In this document: positions 18,935 through 26,221 of the stretch, piece by piece
Numbering within the stretch: position 1 is the stretch's first letter
Layout of the letters: each line of letters begins with the position of its first letter
Assembly (NCBI GenBank): GCA_040290295.1
Contig: PSMW01000018.1
Coordinates: 1-64,000 of the forward strand
Source: CAADGV01 sp040290295
GTDB taxonomy: Bacteria; Bacteroidota; Ignavibacteria; UBA10030; UBA6906
Length of the DNA stretch: 64,000 nt
Direction of reading: 5' to 3'
Program-made: the position numbers and the translations under genes
The notes under the pieces: model-generated
Told to the model about the DNA's origin: nothing
Seen by the model: only the letters and a program-made list of their open reading frames with translations
The model's database searches: none

Positions 18935-18984
18935 GAAAAACGGTGAAGAGTTTCCACGCGTCCGAACGACGCGAGAAACTCTTC
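18935..18984 (-). terminator. Strong hairpin terminator after the DAHP synthase gene
   Basis: On the minus strand, GAAGAGTTTC pairs with GAAACTCTTC, and inside it CGCGTC pairs with GACGCG around a GTTCG loop (18945-18984). The hairpin is followed by ACCGTTTTT. A stem of 16 pairs with a T-run 43 bases past the stop at 19027 fits a Rho-independent terminator. It also lies in the gltX leader, so attenuation of gltX is possible but not shown. Confidence 0.75.
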
Positions 18985-19026
18985 TTTCGTCGGAGCGTGC
19001 CGGCACGAGGGCAGTGCACGCCGCGT

Positions 19027-20072
19027 TCAGTGTGGTACTTCAACGCCCAAGATGCGGTCCACTGCTGCCGCGACCATGCGTAGCCGTTCCATCATGTCGC
19101 GAAAACGTTCGGGTTTCAACGATTGCGCTCCGTCCGAGAGTGCAGCTTCGGGATGTGGATGGACTTCGACCATAATCCCATCGGCGCCAGCTGCAACGCC
19201 CGCAAGCGCCATTACTGCAACGCCATCCCACATGCCGATGCCATGGCTGGGATCCACGATGATGGGAAGATGAGAGAGTTTCTTAACCACCGGGATCGCA
19301 TTCAGGTCGAGTGTGTTCCGTGTGTACGGCTCGAACGTACGAATCCCACGCTCGCAGAGGATCACGTGCCGGTTGCCGCGCGCCATGATGTATTCCGCAG
19401 ACATAAGCAGTTCTTCGATCGTGGCCGCGATGCCCCGCTTCAGCAACACAGGCTTGCGCATTTCANNNNNNNNNNTCCCCCCGCCGCTTCGAGCAGCGAA
19501 TAGTTCTGCATGTTCCGCGCACCGATTTGGATGATGTCCGCCACTTCCGCTACTGCTGGCAGGGTCTTGGCGTCCTTTGCCTCCGTAACGATCTTCAGTC
19601 CCGTTCGTTCTTTTGCTTCACGCAAGAGTGCAAGTCCTTCTTCCTTCAATCCTTGAAACGCGTACGGTGAGGTGCGCGGTTTGTACGCTCCGCCGCGCAG
19701 AAATTTCGCCCCGGCTTCCTTCACTGCTTCCGCGGTTGCCATCAGTTGTTCTCGGCTTTCAACCGAACAAGGACCCGCAATGATGGCAAGCTCTTTTCCC
19801 CCGATGATCTCTCCATCCACATTCACTTCGGTGTTCTGCAGCTTCACATCACGCCCGACCAATTTGTATGGCTTCGTGATGGTCAGTGCATCCTCCACAC
19901 CGGACATCATCGTGAAGAGCTCGGGGTTGATCTTGGTTCGATTCCCTGTAATGACAATGCCCGTGCGCTGCACGCCGGGGACTTCGTGCGGCACATATCC
20001 GAGTGCGACCACTTTATCCATGACGCGCTGAACGTCTTCGCGCGTGGCATGGGGTTTCATAACAATAAACAT
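19027..20072 (-). CDS. aroF: 3-deoxy-7-phosphoheptulonate (DAHP) synthase, interrupted by an assembly gap
   Basis: First enzyme of the shikimate pathway, type I-beta, cytoplasmic. An N-terminal ferredoxin-like regulatory domain (about 1-70, 'MFIVMKPHATREDVQRV') is followed by the TIM barrel with 'IAGPCSVESREQL', 'FLRGGAYKPRTSPYAFQG', 'IIQIGARNMQNYSLLEA', 'KPVLLKRG', 'RHVILCERGIRTFE' and 'PIIVDPSHGIG'. ATG 20072 has GGGAG 5 bases upstream. Ten Ns (19466-19475) interrupt the gene after residue 199. Counting the Ns literally, the frame does not close, so the true gap length differs. The intact protein should be about 345 residues, normal for this type. A TATATT word at 20184-20189 could be its -10. 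Confidence 0.93.
19466..19475. other. Assembly gap (10 Ns)
   Basis: Ten Ns inside the DAHP synthase gene, next to a run of six Cs (Gs on the coding strand). Reading 'GAAGCGGCGGGG' straight into 'GAAATGCGC' would restore a normal family sequence (LLEAAGEMRKPVLLKRG). The contig ends may therefore simply abut or overlap here. Confidence 0.9.
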
Positions 20073-20194
20073 GGGGACTCCCTTTGAACGCTCTCAGCTT
20101 TGTGTGCACGAGCTGACAAGAACGGCATCGAATCGTGAGAGGTCAACATCGACGTGCTCGCACGTTGCACACGCACACATCTCAATATACAGTT

Positions 20195-20782
20195 TCAGGA
20201 TGATTCTTGCATTTCCAGCCATGCTCCTAACAGGTCGTCACCTTGCTCGGTCAAGATGGATTCGGGATGAAATTGTACGCCGATGATGGGCAACGATACA
20301 TGCCGGATGCCCATGATGACGCCGTCGTCTGTCATGGCGAGAACCTCCAGATCGGCTGGCACACTGTCCTGTGCGATGACCAACGAGTGATAACGCGTTG
20401 CTCGGAAGGGATTTTTGATCGAACGGAAAACCGAAGTTTGAGCATGGAAGATCAGCGAGGTCTTCCCGTGCATAAGCGTGGGTGCTTGCACGACGCGAGC
20501 CCCGAAGGCAACACCGATCGCTTGATGACCTAAGCATACGCCGAGAATTGGCGTCTGCTTGCCAACCGCCTTTATAACGTCGAGCGTAACGCCGGCATGT
20601 TCCGGTCTGCCGGGTCCGGGAGAGAGGAGAATTCTTGAAGGCCTCAGTCGACGAATATCGTCGAGTGAAATGGCATCGTTGCGGCGAACGCGGACCTCCT
20701 CTCCGCGCTGGTGTACAAGCTTCTGCACCGACTGAACGAGATTGAAGGTAAATGAATCGTAATTGTCGATCACAAGAATCAT
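20195..20782 (-). CDS. Anthranilate/aminodeoxychorismate synthase glutamine amidotransferase subunit
   Basis: Class I glutamine amidotransferase of 195 residues (TrpG/PabA family), giving ammonia to a chorismate-binding partner for tryptophan or folate synthesis. Motifs: 'VIDNYDSFTFNLVQ' at the start, 'ILLSPGPGRPEHAGV' (oxyanion region), the nucleophile Cys in 'ILGVCLGHQAIG', and His-Glu in 'IIGVQFHPESILTEQG'. Length fits a stand-alone subunit. Neighbouring folate genes favour PabA, and the adjacent DAHP synthase fits either. A TATATT word at 20828-20833 on the minus strand may be its -10. Confidence 0.93.
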   Translation of the reverse strand: MILVIDNYDSFTFNLVQSVQKLVHQRGEEVRVRRNDAISLDDIRRLRPSRILLSPGPGRPEHAGVTLDVIKAVGKQTPILGVCLGHQAIGVAFGARVVQAPTLMHGKTSLIFHAQTSVFRSIKNPFRATRYHSLVIAQDSVPADLEVLAMTDDGVIMGIRHVSLPIIGVQFHPESILTEQGDDLLGAWLEMQESS

Positions 20783-20885
20783 TGCGCGAGGGGTTTACTT
20801 GTTCAAGATGCTAGCTATGCTACAAGCAATATAGTCAGCATCACGGAACAATGCCACGTTACGCACACGTGCCGCGTGTGGCGAG

Positions 20886-20914
20886 TTGAGGAAAGGAGCG
20901 CATTGTGTTATATT
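20886..20914 (+). promoter_or_regulatory. Promoter for the YtxH-domain gene
   Basis: TTGAGG (20886-20891), a 17-base spacer and TATATT (20909-20914) give a predicted start near 20921. The -10 region reads TATATTTG, which also fits the Bacteroidota -7 consensus TAnnTTTG. Confidence 0.65.
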
Positions 20915-20969
20915 TGAAATGGAGATGGTTAACGTTTTCGTATCAGACTCAACGACGAGGAGGTACGCC

Positions 20970-21272
20970 ATGACGAACACAGAGAAAAACGCGATGATCA
21001 AGGGACTGGTAACGGGAACACTTATCGGCGGCATCATCGGGGCAACAATCGCGTTGTTGTACGCACCCAAGAGCGGACGCGAACTCCGTACCGACATCAA
21101 GCAAAAAACCTCCAAGCTGCTGAACGATGCTGAGCGCGCTATCGAACATGCGAAAGAAAAAGTCTCGACAACAGTCCGGGAGACCAAAGAGCGCATTGCC
21201 CATGAGGAAGCGCGCATTAAGGACGCTGTGAAAGCAGGCGTCGAAGCTTACAGGGAAGAGCGGCAAGGATGA
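20970..21272 (+). CDS. YtxH-domain protein
   Basis: Small membrane-associated protein of 100 residues. The hydrophobic Gly-rich segment 'GLVTGTLIGGIIGATIALLYAPKSG' (split over residues about 11-35) followed by 'R.LRTDIKQK' is the YtxH signature. The rest is a charged, helical, probably coiled-coil tail. Members are linked to general stress in Firmicutes, but no biochemical role is known. The start at 20970 has GAGGAGG 7 bases upstream. A promoter lies at 20886-20914, consistent with a short independent transcript. Confidence 0.9.
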   Translation: MTNTEKNAMIKGLVTGTLIGGIIGATIALLYAPKSGRELRTDIKQKTSKLLNDAERAIEHAKEKVSTTVRETKERIAHEEARIKDAVKAGVEAYREERQG

Positions 21273-21289
21273 GCGAGTAGTCCTGAAGA

Positions 21290-21318
21290 TTGCATTCGCG
21301 CTACAGGTTTCCTATATT
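21290..21318 (+). promoter_or_regulatory. Promoter for the tRNA-Ser genes
   Basis: TTGCAT (21290-21295), a 17-base spacer and TATATT (21313-21318) predict a start near 21325, about 85 bases before the first tRNA. Both tRNA-Ser genes are close enough to be cotranscribed. Confidence 0.65.
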
Positions 21319-21410
21319 AACGCCGCACATTTTTGACGGACCAGAGAATCCAGCAGGAACTCTGAAGGAGTGTGAAGAAACGTAAGAGTTTTGTTCACCT
21401 GCTGCATACC

Positions 21411-21498
21411 GGAGAGATGCAGGAGTGGTTTAACTGGCACGCCTGGAGAGCGTGTGTACGCCTCAAGCGTACCGTGGGTTCGAATCCCACTCTCTCCG
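21411..21498 (+). tRNA. tRNA-Ser (GGA anticodon)
   Basis: An 88-base cloverleaf with a long variable arm, as expected for serine. Acceptor GGAGAGA pairs with TCTCTCC, the anticodon stem CACGC/GCGTG encloses CTGGAGA (anticodon GGA, reading UCC/UCU), and the T-arm is GTGGGTTCGAATCCCAC. The discriminator is G. CCA is not encoded. Confidence 0.95.
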
Positions 21499-21547
21499 CT
21501 CGATGTGAACACAACCGCTTTTCACACACCAAAGCAGTAAGTTGGTT

Positions 21548-21635
21548 GGAGAGGTGTCCGAGTGGTTGAAGGAGCCGGTCTCGAAAACCGGTATACCCTT
21601 TACGGGTATCGTGGGTTCGAATCCCACCCTCTCCG
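21548..21635 (+). tRNA. tRNA-Ser (CGA anticodon)
   Basis: An 88-base cloverleaf. Acceptor GGAGAGG pairs with CCTCTCC, the anticodon stem CCGGT/ACCGG encloses CTCGAAA (anticodon CGA, reading UCG), the variable arm TACCC..GGGTA is long, and the T-arm is GTGGGTTCGAATCCCAC. The discriminator is G. It lies 49 bases after the first tRNA-Ser and is not a simple duplicate, since the anticodon arms differ. Confidence 0.95.
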
Positions 21636-21651
21636 CTCCACTACAACAGGT

Positions 21652-21684
21652 CGAGAGCACACAAAGCCGATCACCGTGCTCTCG
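21652..21684 (+). terminator. Hairpin after the tRNA-Ser pair
   Basis: CGAGAGCAC and GTGCTCTCG form a perfect 9-bp stem around a 15-base loop, 16 bases after the second tRNA. No T-run follows, so it is at best a weak terminator or a processing signal. Confidence 0.35.
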
Positions 21685-21738
21685 TACGTGAACCGCCGGG
21701 TCAGCAACTCCTTCGCACTGTACGGAAAGGAGCCGTCT

Positions 21739-22082
21739 ATGCCCTCATGGTTTGTGTACTTCCTCAAGAGCGTCGAGCATGATTTCGTGTATGTCGGGTC
21801 GGCTCGACCAACACCTTACAACGACGCGTGAAGGAACACCAAGACGGATACGTTCACTCCACGCAAGGCTATGCGCCCTTTGTGTTGGTCGCGTACATTG
21901 CCGTCAGCACCGAGCGCACGGCGCGTGATTTGGAGTCATATTGCAAGACTGGTTCCGGCAAGGCTTTCTTCAGGAAGCGAATTTTAACCGACGAAGCTGC
22001 TTCTCAAGCGTCGTCGGTCCCACATTCCCCTCTCCTGCTCGTTTCTCAGTATTTGAAAAATCTACAACCGGCATGGCAGTAA
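21739..22082 (+). pseudogene. GIY-YIG (UvrC/URI-type) nuclease-domain protein, frameshifted
   Basis: A stand-alone GIY-YIG protein, a type often found beside tRNA or rRNA genes; most have no known substrate. ATG 21739 has AAAGGAG 6 bases upstream. The first frame gives 'WFVYFLKSVEHDFVYVGSA' (the GIY..YVG strand pair) but stops at 21831. The rest, 'TNTLQRRVKEHQDGYVHSTQ' and the following conserved region with the Glu ('RDLESYCKTGSGKAF'), is in another frame from about 21804 to 22082. At the break the sequence reads TCGGCTCGACC where TCGACC is expected. This could be a 5-base insertion (quasi-duplication of TCG) or a single-base loss. The final 30 residues are longer than usual. Confidence 0.8.
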
Positions 22083-22344
22083 AGCGATGATGACATCGGT
22101 GTCTGGTGACTGCTTTCGGGAAACTTCAAGAGAACGCTCGTTTGCGGCAGGTAAATAGGTGAAGAGTGACTCTGGCATATCGCGTGAAGGAATGTGTGCG
22201 TGAGGCGAATCGTGTAGCGGCAACGATCGGGTTCGATGCAGAACCTTCCCCCAACATCTCGGGTCCCCCTGAACGCTCGAATGGTAGCCTCTCTGCCTAT
22301 CGGCAGAACACTCATCATTCAACAACATGATACGCGGGACATTT
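22083..22344. other. Intergenic region with no clear gene
   Basis: No reading frame here looks like a protein family member. A short hairpin TCTGCC-TATC-GGCAGA near 22293-22308 is the only structure seen. No clear inverted terminal repeats were found to match the region downstream of the HTH gene. Confidence 0.5.
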
Positions 22345-22821
22345 ATGGTAAAGGACAACCCGAAAACGCCCGGACAATCGGGCAGCGAGCAGTCGTCGTC
22401 GTTGCATCCACGGCTGGCGTGGATGATTTGCTACGAGGAAACCGGCAGTGCGCAGGAGGTATGCAGGCGCTTCGGTATCAGTCGCAAGACGTTTTACAAG
22501 TGGCTGAAGCGCTATCGCCAATCCGGCGGCGACACGAAGAGCCTGGTGGATCAATCCCGGCGCCCGCATCACTTCCCCAGTGCAACGCCGGAATCGAGCA
22601 TCCAACTCCTAAAACGCTTGAGGGATCAAACCGGGTTCGGCCAGCGTCGGCTCAAGGCGATGCTGCAAGAGAAGCACAACATCAAGATATCAGAGCGGAC
22701 CATCTGGAAGATCTTGAAGCGTCTCGAGCAGCAGGAGAAAGCCGGCGGCACGCCACCTCCCTCATCTATGAGTGGCGGCGCCGAACTTCGAGGCATGGGC
22801 CACGCGTCGTTGCATCCGTAA
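22345..22821 (+). CDS. Orphan IS481-type helix-turn-helix protein without a catalytic domain
   Basis: 158 residues from ATG 22345; an in-frame ATG at 22327 is possible and neither has a strong ribosome site. Two helix-turn-helix modules are visible: 'GSAQEVCRRFGISRKTFYKW' and, later, 'GFGQRRLKAMLQEKHNIKIS' followed by 'ERTIWKILKRLEQQEK'. The linker 'SLVDQSRRPHHFPSATP' is the usual one of IS481/IS3-like transposases. The DDE (rve) domain that should follow is missing: the protein ends about 25 residues later with an atypical tail. It is either a truncated transposase or a domesticated DNA-binding protein. Confidence 0.75.
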   Translation: MVKDNPKTPGQSGSEQSSSLHPRLAWMICYEETGSAQEVCRRFGISRKTFYKWLKRYRQSGGDTKSLVDQSRRPHHFPSATPESSIQLLKRLRDQTGFGQRRLKAMLQEKHNIKISERTIWKILKRLEQQEKAGGTPPPSSMSGGAELRGMGHASLHP

Positions 22822-22835
22822 CGTCAACCGTACGG

Positions 22836-22862
22836 GGAGCCATCCATCCCCTCGATGGCTCC
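22836..22862 (+). terminator. Hairpin downstream of the HTH gene
   Basis: GGAGCCATC and GATGGCTCC form a perfect 9-bp stem with a 9-base loop, 15 bases after the stop. Only a short pyrimidine stretch (GTTTCCCCTCTC) follows, so termination is plausible but not certain. Confidence 0.45.
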
Positions 22863-23105
22863 GCGGTTTCCCCTCTCGATACAGCGTCACCGCTCTGCTC
22901 ACCAGCTTTGCGTAATCCGCGCGAATCGCACAAACTGTAACATCGTTGCGCGGTGTTACAAGCAACCCGTACGCCGTCGCGTATATTTGGTCCACACATT
23001 TCCTCAGCGGAGTGTGCCACGTCCCCCGCAATCTCTTTCCTCGAGTTCCATCCCCGGAACTCCAAGCACATTTTCAACAACTGTTTACGTCACGTGAGGG
23101 TTTTT

Positions 23106-23363
23106 ATGGGAGACTACCTCCGCAACCTGAACAATCTCGATCCTCATTTGAATGCGCTCGTCGTGTCGAAGCTGAAAGAGCTTCAGCGACGCGATGGACG
23201 ACGCTACATGTCGATCGACGACCTTTCGGAGCAGGATGAGCTGGAGTTGCTGCGCGAGTATTGCCTGAATCTTTACCGTGAATACCGCATGTTGCGCAAC
23301 ATGTTCCTCGAACACATGCATGAACCGGGGCGCCGCGAATCTCTGCGCGACCGGATGAATTGA
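23106..23363 (+). CDS. Small charged protein of unknown function
   Basis: 85 residues from ATG 23106, preceded by GTGAGGG. The protein is helical and rich in charged residues and Leu/Arg ('LNALVVSKLKELQRRDGRRY', 'LYREYRMLRNMFLEHMHEPG'), with no membrane segment and no recognised domain. An upstream extension is open in frame but lacks a ribosome site. A TATATTTG word at 22982-22989 might be its -10, without a good -35. It could be a DNA- or RNA-associated accessory protein; that is a guess only. Confidence 0.6.
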   Translation: MGDYLRNLNNLDPHLNALVVSKLKELQRRDGRRYMSIDDLSEQDELELLREYCLNLYREYRMLRNMFLEHMHEPGRRESLRDRMN

Positions 23364-23393
23364 CATTCTCTCCTTCGGGTGTGAGTCGCCCCC

Positions 23394-23422
23394 TTGACCC
23401 AGTTCGGTTCTTTTGCTATACT
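23394..23422 (+). promoter_or_regulatory. Sigma70-like promoter for the secreted nuclease-fold gene
   Basis: TTGACC (23394-23399), a 17-base spacer and TATACT (23417-23422) form a near-consensus promoter with a start near 23429. This rules out translation starts at or near 23394, although the frame is open there. Confidence 0.7.
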
Positions 23423-23501
23423 ATTGCCAGCAAAGCACCATCGAACGGGGGTACCTATTTCGCAGGCTTTTCTTCGCAGTCGCCACGCACGACTGCCGTT
23501 A

Positions 23502-25067
23502 GTGACGCGCAAACTCTTTTCGGGCTACGTTGCGATCCTTGCTGTCGTCTTGCTTTTGGTGCCTGCCATTGGCAGTGCACAGAGCTTCGACACGCTTCGC
23601 ATTGCGACCTATAACATTCTCAACTATCCGGGTTCAACTTCAGCCGTTCGGAACCCGGAGTTCCGCAAGGTCATCCACACCCTTTCGCCCGATGTGCTGG
23701 TGGTTCAAGAACTGGTGAGCGCGGCGGGGCAGAACGAGTTTCTCAGCAGCGTCTTGAATGCTTACACGCCGAACCTCTACGCCGCTGCCCCATTCAACGA
23801 CGGACCCGATACCGACAATGGGTTGTTTTACAAGCCTGCCAGATGCGAGTTTCTCGGCGCGACTTATCTTTCCACACCATTGCGTGACATTGCCGAGTAT
23901 GTTGTTCGGCCCGTGAACTCGACGACGTCGCTTCGCATCTACTCTGTGCATCTCAAGGCAAGCACGGGGACGACCAACGAGCAGGCACGCTTACAGGAGG
24001 TGACGATTCTCCGCAACCGACTTGATTCGCTCCCTTCGGGTACACCATTTCTCATACTGGGCGATTTCAATATTTATTCGAGTGCCGAGCCCGCGTTCCA
24101 ATTGCTCACCAGCACGGGCACGAATGCTGCGGGTCAGGCATTCGATCCGCTGAATCTATCGGGGTCGTGGGGATCGAATCCTGCGTTCGCACCGTATCAC
24201 ACGCAGTCGCCTCGTGTGCGTTCGTTCGGCGGTGGCTCGACCGGTGGGATGGATGACCGATTCGATATGATCCTCACCTCAAGCACGATGGCGGGGAGGA
24301 TTGTCCCCTCGTCGTACATCGCGTACGGCAACGATGGCAATCATTACAACGACTCGATCAACCGTTTGCCGAATGCCGCAGTACCGGATAGCGTGGCAAA
24401 TGCTCTCCACGCTGCATCCGATCATATCCCTGTTGCCGCGAAGTTCGTCTTCGAGCGGAACGTGGTACCGATTCAACTTGCCTACTTCAATGGTTCGCTC
24501 AATGCACGTGCGGACAGCATTGTGTTGCGCTGGGGAACAGTGAGCGAAACGAACAACTTCGGCTTTTATGTTCAGAAGCGCACGAGCACGATCGAGCAGT
24601 GGTGGACCATCGAGCACTCGTTCGTGCCCGGGCACGGCACCACGTTGGAACCGCAGCACTATCGGTTTGCCGAGCCGAACATTCCACCTGCCGCGACGTT
24701 GTTCTACCGCCTGCAACAGCTCGATCTCGATGGTACGGCTCACTTTACCGAGGGCATTGCTGTGAACACTGTGAGCAGTGTTTCCATAACCCAACCAACA
24801 ACGGCGTTCCTTTCTCAAAACTATCCGAATCCGTCCAATGCGCAGACGGTGATCGAGTTTCGGGTTGCATCGAGCGATGCGGTGTCTCTTACCGTCTTCG
24901 ATATGTTGGGGCGAGAGGTGCGGCGATTATTTGATGGGGATGCCGCGGCTGGAACGACGTACAGGGTGAAGTTCGATGCAAGCGATTTGGCGGGTGGAGT
25001 GTACTTCTACCGATTCGTTTCAGCTCAGCATGGGAGTGCAACGAGGCGGCTGGTGTATCTTAAGTAA
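23502..25067 (+). CDS. T9SS-secreted endonuclease/exonuclease/phosphatase-family protein
   Basis: About 521 residues from GTG 23502, which begins a signal peptide (TRKLFSGYVAILAVVLLLVP, cleavage near 'IGSAQS'). CTG 23493 or other rare starts cannot be excluded. The EEP fold shows 'LRIATYNILNYPG', 'DVLVVQELVS', 'YSVHLKAS', 'PFLILGDFNIYSS' and the terminal 'ASDHIPVAAKF', i.e. the metal-binding Asn, Glu, Asp-Asn and Asp-His. A linker Ig-like region 'FNGSLNARADSIVLRWGTV' follows, and then a T9SS sorting domain 'NYPNPSNAQTVIEF' ending 'GGVYFYRFVSAQ...RRLVYLK'. It is probably a secreted phosphodiesterase or nuclease scavenging DNA or phosphate. Confidence 0.85.
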   Translation: MTRKLFSGYVAILAVVLLLVPAIGSAQSFDTLRIATYNILNYPGSTSAVRNPEFRKVIHTLSPDVLVVQELVSAAGQNEFLSSVLNAYTPNLYAAAPFNDGPDTDNGLFYKPARCEFLGATYLSTPLRDIAEYVVRPVNSTTSLRIYSVHLKASTGTTNEQARLQEVTILRNRLDSLPSGTPFLILGDFNIYSSAEPAFQLLTSTGTNAAGQAFDPLNLSGSWGSNPAFAPYHTQSPRVRSFGGGSTGGMDDRFDMILTSSTMAGRIVPSSYIAYGNDGNHYNDSINRLPNAAVPDSVANALHAASDHIPVAAKFVFERNVVPIQLAYFNGSLNARADSIVLRWGTVSETNNFGFYVQKRTSTIEQWWTIEHSFVPGHGTTLEPQHYRFAEPNIPPAATLFYRLQQLDLDGTAHFTEGIAVNTVSSVSITQPTTAFLSQNYPNPSNAQTVIEFRVASSDAVSLTVFDMLGREVRRLFDGDAAAGTTYRVKFDASDLAGGVYFYRFVSAQHGSATRRLVYLK

Positions 25068-25199
25068 CCGGGAATGTTTCGGGCTGAGGGGAGCGTGCTT
25101 TGTCGATCTTGCTGAAGCGAAGAGGTGCCGCCGCGTTAGGCGCCCGGAAGGGGCCTGCCGCAGGCAGGCAGTGCTGAGCGCTTTTGAGCGAAGCACCGA

Positions 25200-25292
25200 A
25201 GCGGAAGCGAAGCCTGAAGGGTGCCGACCCCCGCCGAAGTCCGCCGTCGGCGGGACGAAGGCGGNNNNNNNNNNTGGGGGGAACGCCCAATT
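25200..25292. repeat. Dispersed GC-rich repeat, copy B, containing an assembly gap
   Basis: Matches bases 1-80 (AAGCC-GAAGGG, CCGACCCCCGCC, GACGAAGGCGG, GGGAACGCCCAATT). CCGCCG-T-CGGCGG is a small perfect palindrome inside it. Just upstream is another hairpin, GCCTG-CCG-CAGGC (25153-25165). The element lies between two convergent genes. The ten Ns at 25265-25274 fall inside it, so the repeat probably broke the assembly. The whole stretch 25068-25323 is otherwise non-coding. Confidence 0.7.
25265..25274. other. Assembly gap (10 Ns)
   Basis: Ten Ns within repeat copy B, next to a run of six Gs. The length is a placeholder. Confidence 0.9.
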
Positions 25293-25323
25293 CTTCACCC
25301 GCCTCACGCTGTTGTCTCTGCTC

Positions 25324-26151
25324 CTACCCTTTCACACTGCCCAACGTCAATCCCGACACAAGATACTTGCTGAGACTGAGGAAGAGGACCACGACCGGAA
25401 TGGTAACGATGATGGATGACGCGCCGTAGAGTCCCCATTCGGTGCTCATGTTTGCTTCGAACGATTTCAGTCCGAGCGGCAGGGTCCAGAGGTGTGAGTC
25501 TTGGAGGATTTGCGCGGCAACGATGTACTCCGCCCACGCGGTCATGAATGAGAAAAGTGCTGTGATGACAAGCGCGGGCGCGGCAAGCGGAAGAATGATT
25601 TTGTAAAATGCTTGGAACTGATTGCAGCCATCGATGCGCGCCGCTTCTTCGAGGCTGGTGGGAATGGTGTCGTAGTATCCTTTCATCGTCCAGATGGTGA
25701 AGGGGAGTGCGGTGGCGGTGTAGATGACGATAACGCCGAGATACGTGTTGATGAGACCGACTTTGATGAGCATGATGTAGAGCGGAAGGAGCAGCATGGT
25801 TGCCGGAAACATTTGCGTGGTGAGCAGGCTGAGCAAACCGAATTTCTTGCCGATGAACTCGAACCGCGAGAACGCGTAGCCCGCCATCGCCGCCAAGACC
25901 ACGCCGGTGATCGTGACGACGCCGGAGACGAGCAGACTGTTCCACAACCACAACAGGAAGGGCTGATCGGTGAAGAGACGCACGTAGTTGTTGAACGTGG
26001 CATTGTCGGGAATGATCTCCAACGAGGTGGAGAGGAGCTTGTCTTCGGGTCGCAGCGAAATGGTGACGACTTGCAGAATGGGATAGACGGCAACGACACA
26101 GAAGACGACAAGGGTGAGATAGGTTGCTGTCAGGCGGATGAGACGTTTCAT
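25324..26151 (-). CDS. Maltodextrin-type ABC importer permease (MalG-like)
   Basis: Inner-membrane subunit of 275 residues with six helices, partner of the permease at 26222. The cytoplasmic coupling motif is 'EEAARIDGCNQFQAFYKIIL' and the protein ends 'KYLVSGLTLGSVKG', the standard end of MalG-like permeases. ATG 26151 is chosen because AAGGAG lies 8 bases upstream. Last gene of the operon starting at 40549. Sugar specificity is inferred from the amylase genes around it. Confidence 0.93.
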   Translation of the reverse strand: MKRLIRLTATYLTLVVFCVVAVYPILQVVTISLRPEDKLLSTSLEIIPDNATFNNYVRLFTDQPFLLWLWNSLLVSGVVTITGVVLAAMAGYAFSRFEFIGKKFGLLSLLTTQMFPATMLLLPLYIMLIKVGLINTYLGVIVIYTATALPFTIWTMKGYYDTIPTSLEEAARIDGCNQFQAFYKIILPLAAPALVITALFSFMTAWAEYIVAAQILQDSHLWTLPLGLKSFEANMSTEWGLYGASSIIVTIPVVVLFLSLSKYLVSGLTLGSVKG

Positions 26152-26221
26152 GGCACACTCCTTCGAGAGCAACGGGAAGAGATGATGATGTGAGAATGTC
26201 GTTTGTTCATTGCGTGATTGC

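Noticed and set aside
18882..19043. A 54-residue N-terminal extension of GltX
   Set aside because: The residues are not like GltX and the DNA is taken up by a terminator hairpin.
22236..22940. A 234-codon plus-strand frame overlapping the HTH gene
   Set aside because: It is out of frame with a recognisable double-HTH protein, and its translation is Arg/Ser/Pro-rich with no family features.
23394..23501. The upstream extension of the secreted nuclease-fold gene (start at 23394)
   Set aside because: The TTG there is the -35 element of a near-consensus promoter, and the extra residues precede a good signal peptide.
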